The position numbers and the translations under genes are program-made. The notes under the pieces are model-generated. The model was not told the origin of the DNA. It saw only the letters and a program-made list of their open reading frames with translations, and searched no databases. A stretch of 64,000 nt of DNA from Parvularculaceae bacterium (GTDB lineage: Bacteria > Pseudomonadota > Alphaproteobacteria > Caulobacterales > Parvularculaceae), in contig JAJFFV010000006.1 of assembly GCA_021776475.1 (NCBI GenBank), positions 930,001 through 994,000 on the forward strand. Direction: 5' to 3'. Position 1 is the first letter of the stretch. Each line of letters opens with the position of its first letter. Below, piece by piece: positions 56,188 to 64,000 of the stretch.

Positions 56188-58056
56188 CTACGGGACAGCT
56201 GGAACGTTGCCATCACCGACGAACGCTATACCACTTGCCACAAAGTCATTGAAACTTCCGTCGATTTGATTGTTTGCCCCCGCTAAATCGTTTGAATCAC
56301 CGAGAACGGAATTTGCGTCGCCAAGAATTGAATTCTGGTCACCTCTAATGGTATTAAAATTGCCGGCGATTGTGTTGGAGTCTCCGGCGATTGAGTTTGT
56401 GTCTCCACTAACGTCATTGTGCATACCAACGATTGTATTATCGTTTCCAACAATTCTGTTCCAGTCTCCTTCCACAGAATTGTTTTCTCCCAAAATGTTA
56501 TTAAACACACCACGAGCATAGTTACTCGCGCCGTCAATGATATTATTGCTGCCAATAACATCATTGAATGATCCGGTTATCAACAAATGCGAGCCTGACG
56601 CAACATTCTCGTCACCAGTGACTTGAACTTTGAAGCCTGTGATCTGATTGAGGCTGCCATCGACCGAGTGCAGTTCGCCGCTAATTGAATTTTGATTGCC
56701 CATAACAATTGAATGACTGGCGTTGACCGAGTTCGAGTCGCCAGTAACTTCGTTTTCGTGATCAGCGACAAAATTACCGTCACCATTGACGATCTGGTCA
56801 GTACCGCTGACTATGTTCTCGTTGCCTAAAACAGCTGCGTTAGCACCGGCCACACTGTTGCCACTGCCTTTAATATCATGGCTGATTCCGATGGTGGCAT
56901 TACTATCGCCCTCGATTTGGTTGAAATTACCGGCGACAGAATTGTCATTACCTGATATTGTGGACTTCATTCCTTGAAGCTGATTACCGACACCTACAAC
57001 GACATTCTCATTACCAACAACAATGTTAGATAGGCCGGTGGCTGTATTTTTTTTGCCGTCGATGGTAGTGTCGCTACCCATGAGCGTGTTGTCGTTCCCG
57101 AAGATCTCGTTCTCATTGCCCTCGACGAAATTGCGGTTACCGGCGATCTCTGTGTCGTCGCCAGTGAGTACATTTTCATTACCGAGGATTTTGTTACGAT
57201 CTCCATCTACAATGTTATCATTGCCGAAAACGATACTCTCGCTTCCGAGGACTTGGTTATGGTTGCCCATCAACCGATTTTTATCACCCTCTACTGAGTT
57301 AATATCACCGCGGATGATATTCCCCCGGCCTGTCACACGGTTTTCGAACCCTATCAGAAGATTACCGTTGACGATGCCACTTTGAAAGACACGGCCGGAA
57401 TTATCTGCAGGTGTTGCCTCAGCGGTGGTATCACCATCCGCATCAGAACCTGCAACATTATCGTCCTGAACTTCCGCTTCAGAATTATCTGCGGTGCCTT
57501 CATCGGTTGCCGCTCCTTCTGACCCCGCGTCAATGGTATTTTCGACACTTAGCGTTCGCCCCGTCGCTGTTGCCCGCTGACCAGCAGCAACCAGCATGTT
57601 TTCTTTGGTACTCAATGAGCTGACGTCAACCAGCCCTTCATCAACAGTGACCGAGTTAAATTCATGGTCAACCTGAATGGTAAAGGTCGTACCTTTGACC
57701 ACCGCAGCGACGTAAGGTGAGCGGACTTCGAAATGTGGGTTCTGCCGGCGATCAACGTTATAGGTTGCGACACCCGAGAGCTGACGAATCAAGGTTTTGG
57801 CAGCTGTTTTATTATCGATGACAATGCGCGTGTTTGCGCCAAGCCTAATTGTCTGCTCGGCCTTTTTAAGAATAGCAGACGAGTCCTCGCCAGTTGAAAT
57901 CCAGTCTCCGGTTGCCAGATAATCACCAACACTTGCTGGCGCCTTGCTGGACGTTGCGACTGATCCAAAGGCCTTTTCAATTCGCCAAGCATCAGCGGCC
58001 CAACTATCGCTGATCATGAGAACAAATATGGTCAATGAAACTACGATTCGCTGCAT
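56188..58056 (-). CDS. Exported FecR-domain protein with 55 heptad repeats
   Basis: Precursor of 622 residues from ATG 58056, which has the strong site GGAGGGGAG. A signal peptide ends near SDSWAADAW. A FecR domain covers about residues 20-150 (GDYLATGDWISTGEDSSAIL, LRLGANTRIVID-like, FEVRSPYVAAVVKGTTF, NSVTVDEGLVDVSS). An acidic low-complexity linker follows to about 229. Residues 230-614 are 55 contiguous seven-residue units with consensus [DN]-x-N-x-[IV]-x-G, predicting a narrow beta-roll or solenoid similar in pattern to YadA/Hep_Hag heads. No TPS domain or membrane anchor is evident. It is transcribed with the CHASE2 kinase and divergent from the TpsB gene. Confidence 0.85.
   Translation of the reverse strand: MQRIVVSLTIFVLMISDSWAADAWRIEKAFGSVATSSKAPASVGDYLATGDWISTGEDSSAILKKAEQTIRLGANTRIVIDNKTAAKTLIRQLSGVATYNVDRRQNPHFEVRSPYVAAVVKGTTFTIQVDHEFNSVTVDEGLVDVSSLSTKENMLVAAGQRATATGRTLSVENTIDAGSEGAATDEGTADNSEAEVQDDNVAGSDADGDTTAEATPADNSGRVFQSGIVNGNLLIGFENRVTGRGNIIRGDINSVEGDKNRLMGNHNQVLGSESIVFGNDNIVDGDRNKILGNENVLTGDDTEIAGNRNFVEGNENEIFGNDNTLMGSDTTIDGKKNTATGLSNIVVGNENVVVGVGNQLQGMKSTISGNDNSVAGNFNQIEGDSNATIGISHDIKGSGNSVAGANAAVLGNENIVSGTDQIVNGDGNFVADHENEVTGDSNSVNASHSIVMGNQNSISGELHSVDGSLNQITGFKVQVTGDENVASGSHLLITGSFNDVIGSNNIIDGASNYARGVFNNILGENNSVEGDWNRIVGNDNTIVGMHNDVSGDTNSIAGDSNTIAGNFNTIRGDQNSILGDANSVLGDSNDLAGANNQIDGSFNDFVASGIAFVGDGNVPAVP
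56215..57369 (-). repeat. Coding heptad-repeat array (55 units of 21 bases)
   Basis: Unbroken 21-base register encoding units such as NDNTIVG, DTNSIAG, DSNTIAG, NFNTIRG, DQNSILG. Only Gly at position 7, Asn at 3 and Ile/Val at 5 are strongly kept; the DNA copies are well diverged, which suggests old duplication and selection on structure rather than recent slippage. The register also keeps other frames open, producing spurious reading frames on both strands. Confidence 0.9.
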
Positions 58057-58100
58057 TGCGACACTCCCCTCCGGAGTTCTTGATTGGTCAGAATACAACT

Positions 58101-58120
58101 CAAATTTTTAAGAAAATTTG
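58101..58120. promoter_or_regulatory. Perfect palindrome between FecR-repeat and TpsB genes
   Basis: CAAATTTTTAAGAAAATTTG has 8-base arms (CAAATTTT/AAAATTTG) around TAAG. It lies in the 167-base AT-rich divergent region, 45 bases before the FecR gene and 103 bases before the TpsB gene, as expected of an operator for both. Confidence 0.4.
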
Positions 58121-58223
58121 AACAATTTTAGTAAATAAATCCTTTCCGAATTTTCTTCAATTATCATTAATTCTTTTGCCACATATCTAGTTTGGCGACA
58201 AAGTGGCCGGGAGCAGTTTCCAT

Positions 58224-59897
58224 ATGATCCGCATTATCGGCAGTTGGCTGACATGCGCATGCGTCCTGTTTCAGCTTGTTTGCTTCAATCCTGCTCGAGC
58301 GCAAATGCTGCGTGAAGGTTTGGAAGCGGCTGATGATGCCTTGCGCAACGGCTTCGACGTCGATGCAGTGGCGCCAAAGACAGCACTCCGTGAGTTTCGC
58401 CCTGGTCCATCAGCAATCCCTGAAACAACAGTTTTTATCAAGAAAATTACGGTCACCGGAGCAACAGCCCTCACGGAGCATGAGCTGCGCACCATCGTTC
58501 AGCGGTATGAGGGACAGCCCCTTGGCAAGACCGATTTACAAAACCTCGCTAACGCGCTGACGAGAGCGTATCGCGACAACGGCTTTTTTCTGGCAAAGGC
58601 GCTTATTCAGCCGCAGACCTTTGCAAACGCTGAACTGTTTGTGACGATTAGCGAGGGTTTCGTCAGTCGGATCGAGATAGATGGAACTGCAAAACATCCA
58701 CTGATCCGTTATTTTGACAAAACGCTGCAGGAGCAACCTGCCGAGTACGAAACATTTACACGTACGCTCAGGCTTGTCCGGACCAACACAGGCAGACCGT
58801 TGCAAAGCAATAGCGTGGAATCGGATCCGGATCGAAACGATGGCTATGTTGTTACGCTATCAACGGCACAAAGCCGCATGCAGGGGCGGATTGACATTAT
58901 CAACAAGGGTGTTCGCGAAGGCGAAGCATGGCGGGCATTGCTGTCTTCGAAACTTCATTCGATCATTCGTGCCGGTGACACCATCACGCTGGGCTATCTA
59001 ACAAAGCCAGCACTGTCCTCTGAATTACAATACTATATCGGTCGATATGAAGTTCCAGTTGGCAACAAAGGTGTTGTGGTGTTTACAGAGGTGACCGCAT
59101 CTGACACCAAGCCAAAAAGCGTCCTGACTACACGCGATCTCGACGGCAAATTGCGCGCCGCGACTCTCGGACTCAGCTATCCGGTGATGCTGACAACACG
59201 TCAACGGTTCATTACCACGGCCAAGCTCGAATGGTCGGACTCGAACGAATTTGAAAACGCCGCCGCGCTGTATAAGGATCGTCTGCGGTTGATCCGGGTA
59301 AATGGAGTCTATCGGCAGAATCTAAACGACAGCGACGTTGTGCGTGGCTTCGTTGAGATCACACAAGGTTTTGATACACTGAATGCAAGCGATCAACCGG
59401 GTGTTTTGACATCGCGCCCAGATGCCGATGGCAAGTTCATGAAACTGATGGGCGAAGCCACGGTGCAAAAATATCTCTCGGACAGAGTGAGCATTACCGC
59501 TTCTGTAAAAGGACAGTATGCTGATAACTCTCTCCTCTATTTGGAGGAGTTTTCGCTCGGCGGTGGTGCCTATGGACGCGGCTACGACTTCGGCGAAATC
59601 CTCGGCGATTCAGGGGTCGCGGGTTATGTTGAAGCCGGATATCACGGCGATGATTTCCGATCCATCGACCGCTGGCAACTCTATGCTTTCGCCGATGGCG
59701 GCGCAGTGTGGAACCGTGGTATCAACATTTCATCCGATGGTGACCCCCTTTATTCGGCTGGCCTTGGCGTACGCCTCTATGTCGACGATAATCTCTTTGT
59801 TGGATACGAAGTCGCACACCCGCTTTCCGACGCGCCGTTTACACTAAATGACAAACGAACGAGGCACCGGGTCCAGCTCACAGTGATGAGCAAGTAG
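58224..59897 (+). CDS. TpsB/ShlB/FhaC-family outer-membrane transporter
   Basis: Two-partner-secretion transporter of 557 residues. A signal peptide (IRIIGSWLTCACVLFQLVCF, ending near ARAQ) is followed by a POTRA-like domain at about residues 65-145 (VFIKKITVTGATALTEHELR, LANALTRAYRDNGFFLAKAL, LFVTISEGFVSRIEIDG) and a 16-strand barrel. The L6 loop motif appears as GGGAYGRGYDFGEILGDSG, a VRGY-box variant with GRGY. It ends HRVQLTVMSK rather than in Phe. ATG 58224 is placed by GGGAG ten bases upstream; GTG 58203 is the alternative. No classic TpsA gene with a TPS domain is adjacent; the divergent FecR-repeat gene is the only candidate substrate. Confidence 0.9.
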   Translation: MIRIIGSWLTCACVLFQLVCFNPARAQMLREGLEAADDALRNGFDVDAVAPKTALREFRPGPSAIPETTVFIKKITVTGATALTEHELRTIVQRYEGQPLGKTDLQNLANALTRAYRDNGFFLAKALIQPQTFANAELFVTISEGFVSRIEIDGTAKHPLIRYFDKTLQEQPAEYETFTRTLRLVRTNTGRPLQSNSVESDPDRNDGYVVTLSTAQSRMQGRIDIINKGVREGEAWRALLSSKLHSIIRAGDTITLGYLTKPALSSELQYYIGRYEVPVGNKGVVVFTEVTASDTKPKSVLTTRDLDGKLRAATLGLSYPVMLTTRQRFITTAKLEWSDSNEFENAAALYKDRLRLIRVNGVYRQNLNDSDVVRGFVEITQGFDTLNASDQPGVLTSRPDADGKFMKLMGEATVQKYLSDRVSITASVKGQYADNSLLYLEEFSLGGGAYGRGYDFGEILGDSGVAGYVEAGYHGDDFRSIDRWQLYAFADGGAVWNRGINISSDGDPLYSAGLGVRLYVDDNLFVGYEVAHPLSDAPFTLNDKRTRHRVQLTVMSK

Positions 59898-59972
59898 AGA
59901 ATTCATTTTGGTGTATGCTCATTTTATTTATAATCAAACGCGGGATTTTTTTGCTGAGGGTCCAATTTGGAC

Positions 59973-60020
59973 GGCGCCGTCTGGAAAGGATTTAAGGGGG
60001 GAGGGTTTCCAGACAGCGCC
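59973..60020. repeat. Long inverted repeat with C-rich loop on the minus strand
   Basis: GGCGC-C-GTCTGGAAA at 59973-59987 pairs with TTTCCAGAC-A-GCGCC at 60006-60020, 14 pairs with one mismatch. The 18-base loop is AAGGGGGGAGGG-rich on plus and CCCTCCCCCC on minus. No T run follows closely. It could be an sRNA hairpin with an anti-Shine-Dalgarno loop on the minus strand. Confidence 0.6.
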
Positions 60021-60098
60021 GACCATCCATTGGGTAGATAGGGCGCGGTGCAACGAGTACAACCCCTGTCCGGAAGTTTTTTAGCATAGCAACCGGCT

Positions 60099-60470
60099 TT
60101 AAAAATCAGCTTCAACGGCGACGTAAAAACGCCGTATTACAATACCAACCGGTGCGGGATGCAGACCCGTTGAAAAATCCTGCCTGCGAATAGCCAGCAC
60201 GTTTTCGGCCACCAACTTGACCCTGACTGATGTAACCCGCCGGAAAACAGCCCGACCGGCGACCTGTAATATCTCGAGTTGATCAACGACGTTGTCCAGT
60301 TTGATTTTTCACCACTCAGCGGGCTGAAACTGCAACCTTGCTTCGACACAATAAACAACGTCAGAGATCGGTTTCGCGGTATTCACTTTTTCATCAATTG
60401 CAACGATGACATTTGACCCGCCGGACCTGAATGATCCGCCGTTCCATTTTGAAACAGATTTACCTATTGT
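60099..60470 (-). pseudogene. C-terminal remnant of an outer-membrane beta-barrel gene
   Basis: Directly after the fadJ stop, one minus-strand frame reads for 123 codons with a single in-frame TGA at 60309-60311. The text is KWNGGSFRSGGSNVIVAIDE and DVVYCVEARLQFQPAEW, then after the stop KIKLDNVVDQLEILQVAGR and the end GIVIRRFYVAVEADF. Alternating strands and a terminal aromatic (…ADF stop) are the barrel C-terminal signature; the style resembles TonB-dependent receptors. There is no start and no N-terminal part. Confidence 0.5.
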
Positions 60471-62669
60471 CTAAGCCACTTTGTAAAGCTTCTCACCTTT
60501 TTCGGCCATGTCACGGAAAGACGATGGTGGAGAGAACCGGGGACCGTGTTGCTGGGCGAGTTTCTCGGCGGTACGGACGAATTCGTCGGCACCGATTGTA
60601 TCGATGTGGCTCATTGGGCCGCCTGTCCACGGGGCAAAGCCCCAGCCAAATATGGCACCGAGATCTGCTGACTCAGGATCAAAAACCACACCATCATGAT
60701 AACACTGCGCTGCGGGCACAAGTTGCGCGTACATGAGGCGCTCCTGTACATCTTCCGTACTCGGCTGTTCCTCAGCCAGCGGATAATGCTCGACGAGTCC
60801 CTTCCAGAGGTGCTTTTTGCCGCCATCGGGATATTCGTAGAATCCGCCACCGGATTTACGGCCCTTGCGCTCCAAATCAAGGACGAACTTCTTTAGGAGA
60901 TGATCAACTGGCGTGATTGGATAGGACTCTTCGCCAAGCTCTGCCCGTGTTGCAGTCGAGATTCTATACCCAAGTTCCTGACTGGTCTCATCGCAAAGAG
61001 CCAGCGGGCCAACCGGCATACCGAGCAATCGCGATGAGTTTTCGATCAGCGCTGGATTTACGCCTTCGGTCACCATCAACATCGCCTCGTTGATGTAAGG
61101 TGGGACGACACGGTTGGTGTAGAAGCCTCTGGTGTCTTTGACTACAATCGGAGTCTTCTTGATTTTCTTCACGTAATCAAGCGCCGTGGCGAGAGCAAGA
61201 TCATTACTCTCGTCGCCCGGAATGATTTCGACGAGCGGCATCTTGTCGACTGGCGAGAAAAAGTGGATGCCGATGAACTGCGCCGGCCGCTCAGAGTTTT
61301 TAGCAAGGCCGGTGATCGGCAGTGTAGAGGTGTTGGAGGCGAATATCTTATCGGCGCCGAGAACAGCCTCGGTTTGTTTGATCACGTCGGCCTTAATTCC
61401 TGGATCTTCGAAAACTGCTTCAATGACCATATCGACATCCTTGATGTCATTGTACTTTGTTGTGGCCTTGAGGCGGGAAAGCATTTCCTCTGATTTCTCT
61501 TTGGTAAGCTTGCCTTTGGAGATAGCCTTCTCATTAAGCTTGCGCGTGTAGTCCTTGCCTTTTTCAGCGTAGTCAATTTCGCGATCAAGCAGGACAACCT
61601 CTATGCCGGCTCTCGCGGTAACGTAGGCGATCCCTGCACCCATCATGCCGGCACCGAGCACCGCGACTTTATTGATCGTCGTCTTATCCACAGTTTTCGG
61701 CCGCGCAGCACCCTTCTCTGCTGCCTGCTTGTTGATGAACAACGTACGGATCATATTTCGGGATTGATCACTCATCAAAAGCGTTGTGAAATACTTGCTT
61801 TCAAGGCGCAGTCCCGTTTCAAACGGGACAATTGAGCCTTCATAAACACATGAGAGGATTTTCTCGATCTGCGGCATGTTGTGCCAAGTCTGAACCTGCG
61901 CCATGGCAGCAGAACCAGCGAAAATTGGCACGACACGTGGGTCCATCGCACCCTGCCCGCCGGGAAATTTGAATTTCTTTTCATCCCAGGGTTGGCGCAC
62001 TTTCGGATTGGCCTTCACCCATTCTTTTGCTTTGGCAACGATATCTGCGTGCGGCACAATTTCGTGGATCAGATTTTGTGCAAGCGCTGCTTCCGCCTTA
62101 AGCGGACGGCCAGAGGTGCACAACATCAGTGCGTTCTGAATACCCGCAAGACGTGGTGTGCGCTGGGTGCCACCGGCGCCAGGCAGAAGTCCAACTAGCG
62201 CTTCGGGAAAACCAAGCTGCACTTTAGGTGAGTCAGATGCAACACGATAGTGGCAGGCGAGGCAGACTTCGAGGCCGCCACCAAGAGCAAGACCGTTGAT
62301 CGCCGCGGCGAATGGTTTGGTCGTTGCGCCATTAAACAACTCCTTCGCCGTCTTGCCACCGGTCTCCATTTTGCGGAACATACGGTTCATGTTCCACGCG
62401 CCTTCGAATACTTCTTTGGTAGTTGGCTCTCCGACTGATGCGCTATCGCCGAGCATCCGAAGGTCTGCGCCGGCAAGAAAGCCGGACTCTTTGCCGGACG
62501 TTACAACGGCGCCGTTGATCTTGTCGTCGGCGAGGACCTGATCCACCGCCTTCTCGAACTCCTGCATCAATTGCTGATTCCAGACATTCATGGATTGGCC
62601 CGGCAGGTCAAGTGTGATCAGCGCGATACCGTCGCTGTCAATATCCAGTGATAGTGCTTCGTATGACAT
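60471..62669 (-). CDS. fadJ: Fatty-acid oxidation multifunctional alpha subunit
   Basis: Bifunctional enoyl-CoA hydratase and 3-hydroxyacyl-CoA dehydrogenase of beta-oxidation, 732 residues. The crotonase domain at the N-terminus has SGKESGFLAGADLRML and AINGLALGGGLEVCLACHYRVAS, with the catalytic Glu in FPEALVGLLPGAGGTQR. The NAD domain has VLGAGMMGAGIAYVTARAG near residue 335, ASNTSTLPIT and IGIHFFSPVDKMPLVEII. The C-terminal dehydrogenase half has DTRGFYTNRVVPPYINEA and GFYEYPDGGKK. It follows fadA by 22 bases. FadJ versus FadB cannot be separated from sequence alone. Confidence 0.93.
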   Translation of the reverse strand: MSYEALSLDIDSDGIALITLDLPGQSMNVWNQQLMQEFEKAVDQVLADDKINGAVVTSGKESGFLAGADLRMLGDSASVGEPTTKEVFEGAWNMNRMFRKMETGGKTAKELFNGATTKPFAAAINGLALGGGLEVCLACHYRVASDSPKVQLGFPEALVGLLPGAGGTQRTPRLAGIQNALMLCTSGRPLKAEAALAQNLIHEIVPHADIVAKAKEWVKANPKVRQPWDEKKFKFPGGQGAMDPRVVPIFAGSAAMAQVQTWHNMPQIEKILSCVYEGSIVPFETGLRLESKYFTTLLMSDQSRNMIRTLFINKQAAEKGAARPKTVDKTTINKVAVLGAGMMGAGIAYVTARAGIEVVLLDREIDYAEKGKDYTRKLNEKAISKGKLTKEKSEEMLSRLKATTKYNDIKDVDMVIEAVFEDPGIKADVIKQTEAVLGADKIFASNTSTLPITGLAKNSERPAQFIGIHFFSPVDKMPLVEIIPGDESNDLALATALDYVKKIKKTPIVVKDTRGFYTNRVVPPYINEAMLMVTEGVNPALIENSSRLLGMPVGPLALCDETSQELGYRISTATRAELGEESYPITPVDHLLKKFVLDLERKGRKSGGGFYEYPDGGKKHLWKGLVEHYPLAEEQPSTEDVQERLMYAQLVPAAQCYHDGVVFDPESADLGAIFGWGFAPWTGGPMSHIDTIGADEFVRTAEKLAQQHGPRFSPPSSFRDMAEKGEKLYKVA

Positions 62670-62691
62670 GTTCTTCTTCCGTATTCAGATG

Positions 62692-63903
62692 TTAGACGCG
62701 CTCGATGACCGTAGCTGTTCCCATGCCACCGCCGACGCAGAGCGTGGCGAGGCCGGTTTCCTTGCCGGAACGCTCCAGTTCGTCGAGGACTGTACCGAGA
62801 ATCATGGCGCCGGTGGCACCGAGTGGGTGACCCATGGCGATCGCGCCACCATTGACGTTGATCTGGTCATGATCGAGTCCCATTGCCTGCATGTAACGCA
62901 GAACCACAGAGGCGAAAGCCTCGTTCAGCTCCCAGACGTCGATATCGGATTTTTCCATGCCGGCGCGCTTCAGGAGTTTTTTGGTGACGAATTCCGGGCC
63001 GGTCAACATGATGGTCGGCTCTGAACCGGTTGAGGCCATGGCCCGGATTTTTGCGCGCGGCTTGAGGCCGAGTTTTTCGCCCATCTCTTTTGTTCCGATC
63101 AGGATCGCAGCAGCGCCATCAACTATCCCTGAGGAGTTGCCGGCATGATGTACATGCTCAACCCGCTCAAGTTCGGGGTAGCGCTGGCGAGCGATTGTAT
63201 CAAAACCCGGCATTCCTTCACCCATCATGGCGAAGGATGGATTGAGGGCACCGAGAGATTGCATGTCCGTGTCAGGACGGATGGTCTCATCATGATCAAG
63301 GATGATTTCTCCCATGACATCTTTCACCGGCACAATTGATTTGACAAAGCGATTCTCGGCCCATGACTTTGCCGCGCGCCGCTGGCTTTCAACCGCGTAG
63401 CCATCCGCGTCGTCGCGGGAGAACCCGTATTTCGTCGCTATGACATCAGCTGAAATGCCCTGCGGAACGATGTAATTTTTAATTGAAACTGCCGGATCAG
63501 TCATCATCGCGCCGCCATCTGAACCCATGGGAACGCGCGACATACTCTCAATGCCACCGCCGATGGTCATGTCTGCTTCGCCGGACATGACTTTCGCTGC
63601 CGCCATGTTGGTCGCTTCAAGACCCGAGGCACAAAACCGGTTTACCTGAACGCCAGCCGTCGACTGTGCGTAGCCCGCCTGAAGAACGGCGACACGGGCG
63701 ATATCCGCGCCCTGCTCTCCCACCGGCATGACACAACCGAGTATGACATCATCAACATTTTCTGTATCGAGATCATTACGATCACGAACCGCCTCCAACA
63801 CCTGGGCGGCCAAATGAACCGGTGTGATTTCGTGCAATGAACCGTCGGGCTTACCCTTCCCGCGGGGGCTTCTGACAGCATCATAGATAAAGGCTTCTGC
63901 CAT
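62692..63903 (-). CDS. fadA: Acetyl-CoA C-acyltransferase (3-ketoacyl-CoA thiolase)
   Basis: Thiolase of beta-oxidation releasing acetyl-CoA. From ATG 63903 (AGGAC site about eight bases upstream) the 403-residue protein begins [20 protein letters not shown]. The acyl-accepting cysteine is in [14 protein letters not shown], the catalytic His in [18 protein letters not shown] and the second Cys in [13 protein letters not shown] longer frame to 63963 adds non-conserved residues. First gene of the fadA-fadJ pair, whose reactions are consecutive. Confidence 0.95.
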   Translation of the reverse strand: MAEAFIYDAVRSPRGKGKPDGSLHEITPVHLAAQVLEAVRDRNDLDTENVDDVILGCVMPVGEQGADIARVAVLQAGYAQSTAGVQVNRFCASGLEATNMAAAKVMSGEADMTIGGGIESMSRVPMGSDGGAMMTDPAVSIKNYIVPQGISADVIATKYGFSRDDADGYAVESQRRAAKSWAENRFVKSIVPVKDVMGEIILDHDETIRPDTDMQSLGALNPSFAMMGEGMPGFDTIARQRYPELERVEHVHHAGNSSGIVDGAAAILIGTKEMGEKLGLKPRAKIRAMASTGSEPTIMLTGPEFVTKKLLKRAGMEKSDIDVWELNEAFASVVLRYMQAMGLDHDQINVNGGAIAMGHPLGATGAMILGTVLDELERSGKETGLATLCVGGGMGTATVIERV

Positions 63904-64000
63904 TTCATGCGTCCTTTCGAGAGACTTGGTTGGATAGCAGCCGTGACGAGCGATCAGGGCCACCGGAATATGGCCGAAAAGTAGGCGTGATGTCAGTCAC

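Noticed and set aside
56215-57369. CRISPR-like periodic DNA
   Set aside because: The period is 21 bases with no conserved DNA repeat and no spacers; it is a protein-coding heptad array.
56270-57385. Several plus- and minus-strand frames within the FecR repeat array
   Set aside because: The 21-base repeat register keeps alternative frames open; their translations are low-complexity by-products.

Overview
The window is a gene-dense chromosomal segment of an alphaproteobacterium, probably aquatic and aerobic. The evidence is gene order and family type: rpsF-rpsR-rplI-dnaB-alr-radA-cvpA-purF, clpP-clpX-lon-hup next to tRNA-Val, panB-(TPR)-bamB-der, and glnB-glnA. No insertion sequence, phage module, rRNA or CRISPR array was seen. 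The order within the class cannot be fixed from sequence reading alone.

Layout. 1-4.7 kb: end of a Zur-type regulator, a glutathione transferase, a peroxiredoxin behind a 7-1-7 Fur/PerR-like box, an enoyl-CoA hydratase, a cytochrome c lipoprotein, tRNA-Leu(GAG), lipB and a frameshifted YCII/DGPF gene. 4.7-12.7 kb: leftward der, bamB, a YfgM-like protein, panB, apt, a second GST and a DUF2855 protein. 12.7-14.5 kb: small membrane proteins and lipoproteins and a FetB-type permease. 14.5-23.7 kb: the ribosomal protein/replication/alanine racemase/RadA/CvpA/PurF run, with a candidate promoter and folded leader before rpsF. 23.8-32.4 kb: a membrane protein, UvrD/PcrA helicase, acetyl-CoA synthetase, and a Baeyer-Villiger monooxygenase with an esterase. 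32.5-38.3 kb: tRNA-Val, HU, chorismate mutase, Lon, ClpX, ClpP. 38.6-43.6 kb: HupE-like protein, M3 peptidase lipoprotein, trigger factor, tRNA-Leu(TAG). 43.7-53.7 kb: ydbH-ynbE-ydbL, nnr, glnB, glnA, an exported amidohydrolase and a cold-shock protein. 53.9-60 kb: the accessory locus described next. 60.1-64 kb: remnant of an outer-membrane barrel gene, then fadA-fadJ for beta-oxidation.

The most unusual part is 53.9-59.9 kb. An exported FecR-domain protein carries 55 uninterrupted seven-residue repeats (consensus D/N-x-N-x-I/V-x-G). It is followed after three bases by a CHASE2-PAS histidine kinase and is transcribed divergently from a TpsB/FhaC-type outer-membrane transporter; a perfect AT-rich palindrome lies between them. 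This reads as a possible secretion-plus-sensing system in which a repeat protein without an obvious TPS signal domain may be the TpsB substrate and may be monitored by the kinase. That linkage is inference from gene order and domain content.

Several gene remnants were found by reading gaps in frame: a YCII/DGPF gene with three frameshifts, a membrane-protein fragment before rpsF, a cysteine-rich fragment near 12 kb and the C-terminal part of an outer-membrane barrel directly after fadJ. The core functions (translation, replication, proteolysis, envelope assembly, nitrogen control, acetate and fatty-acid use) otherwise look intact.
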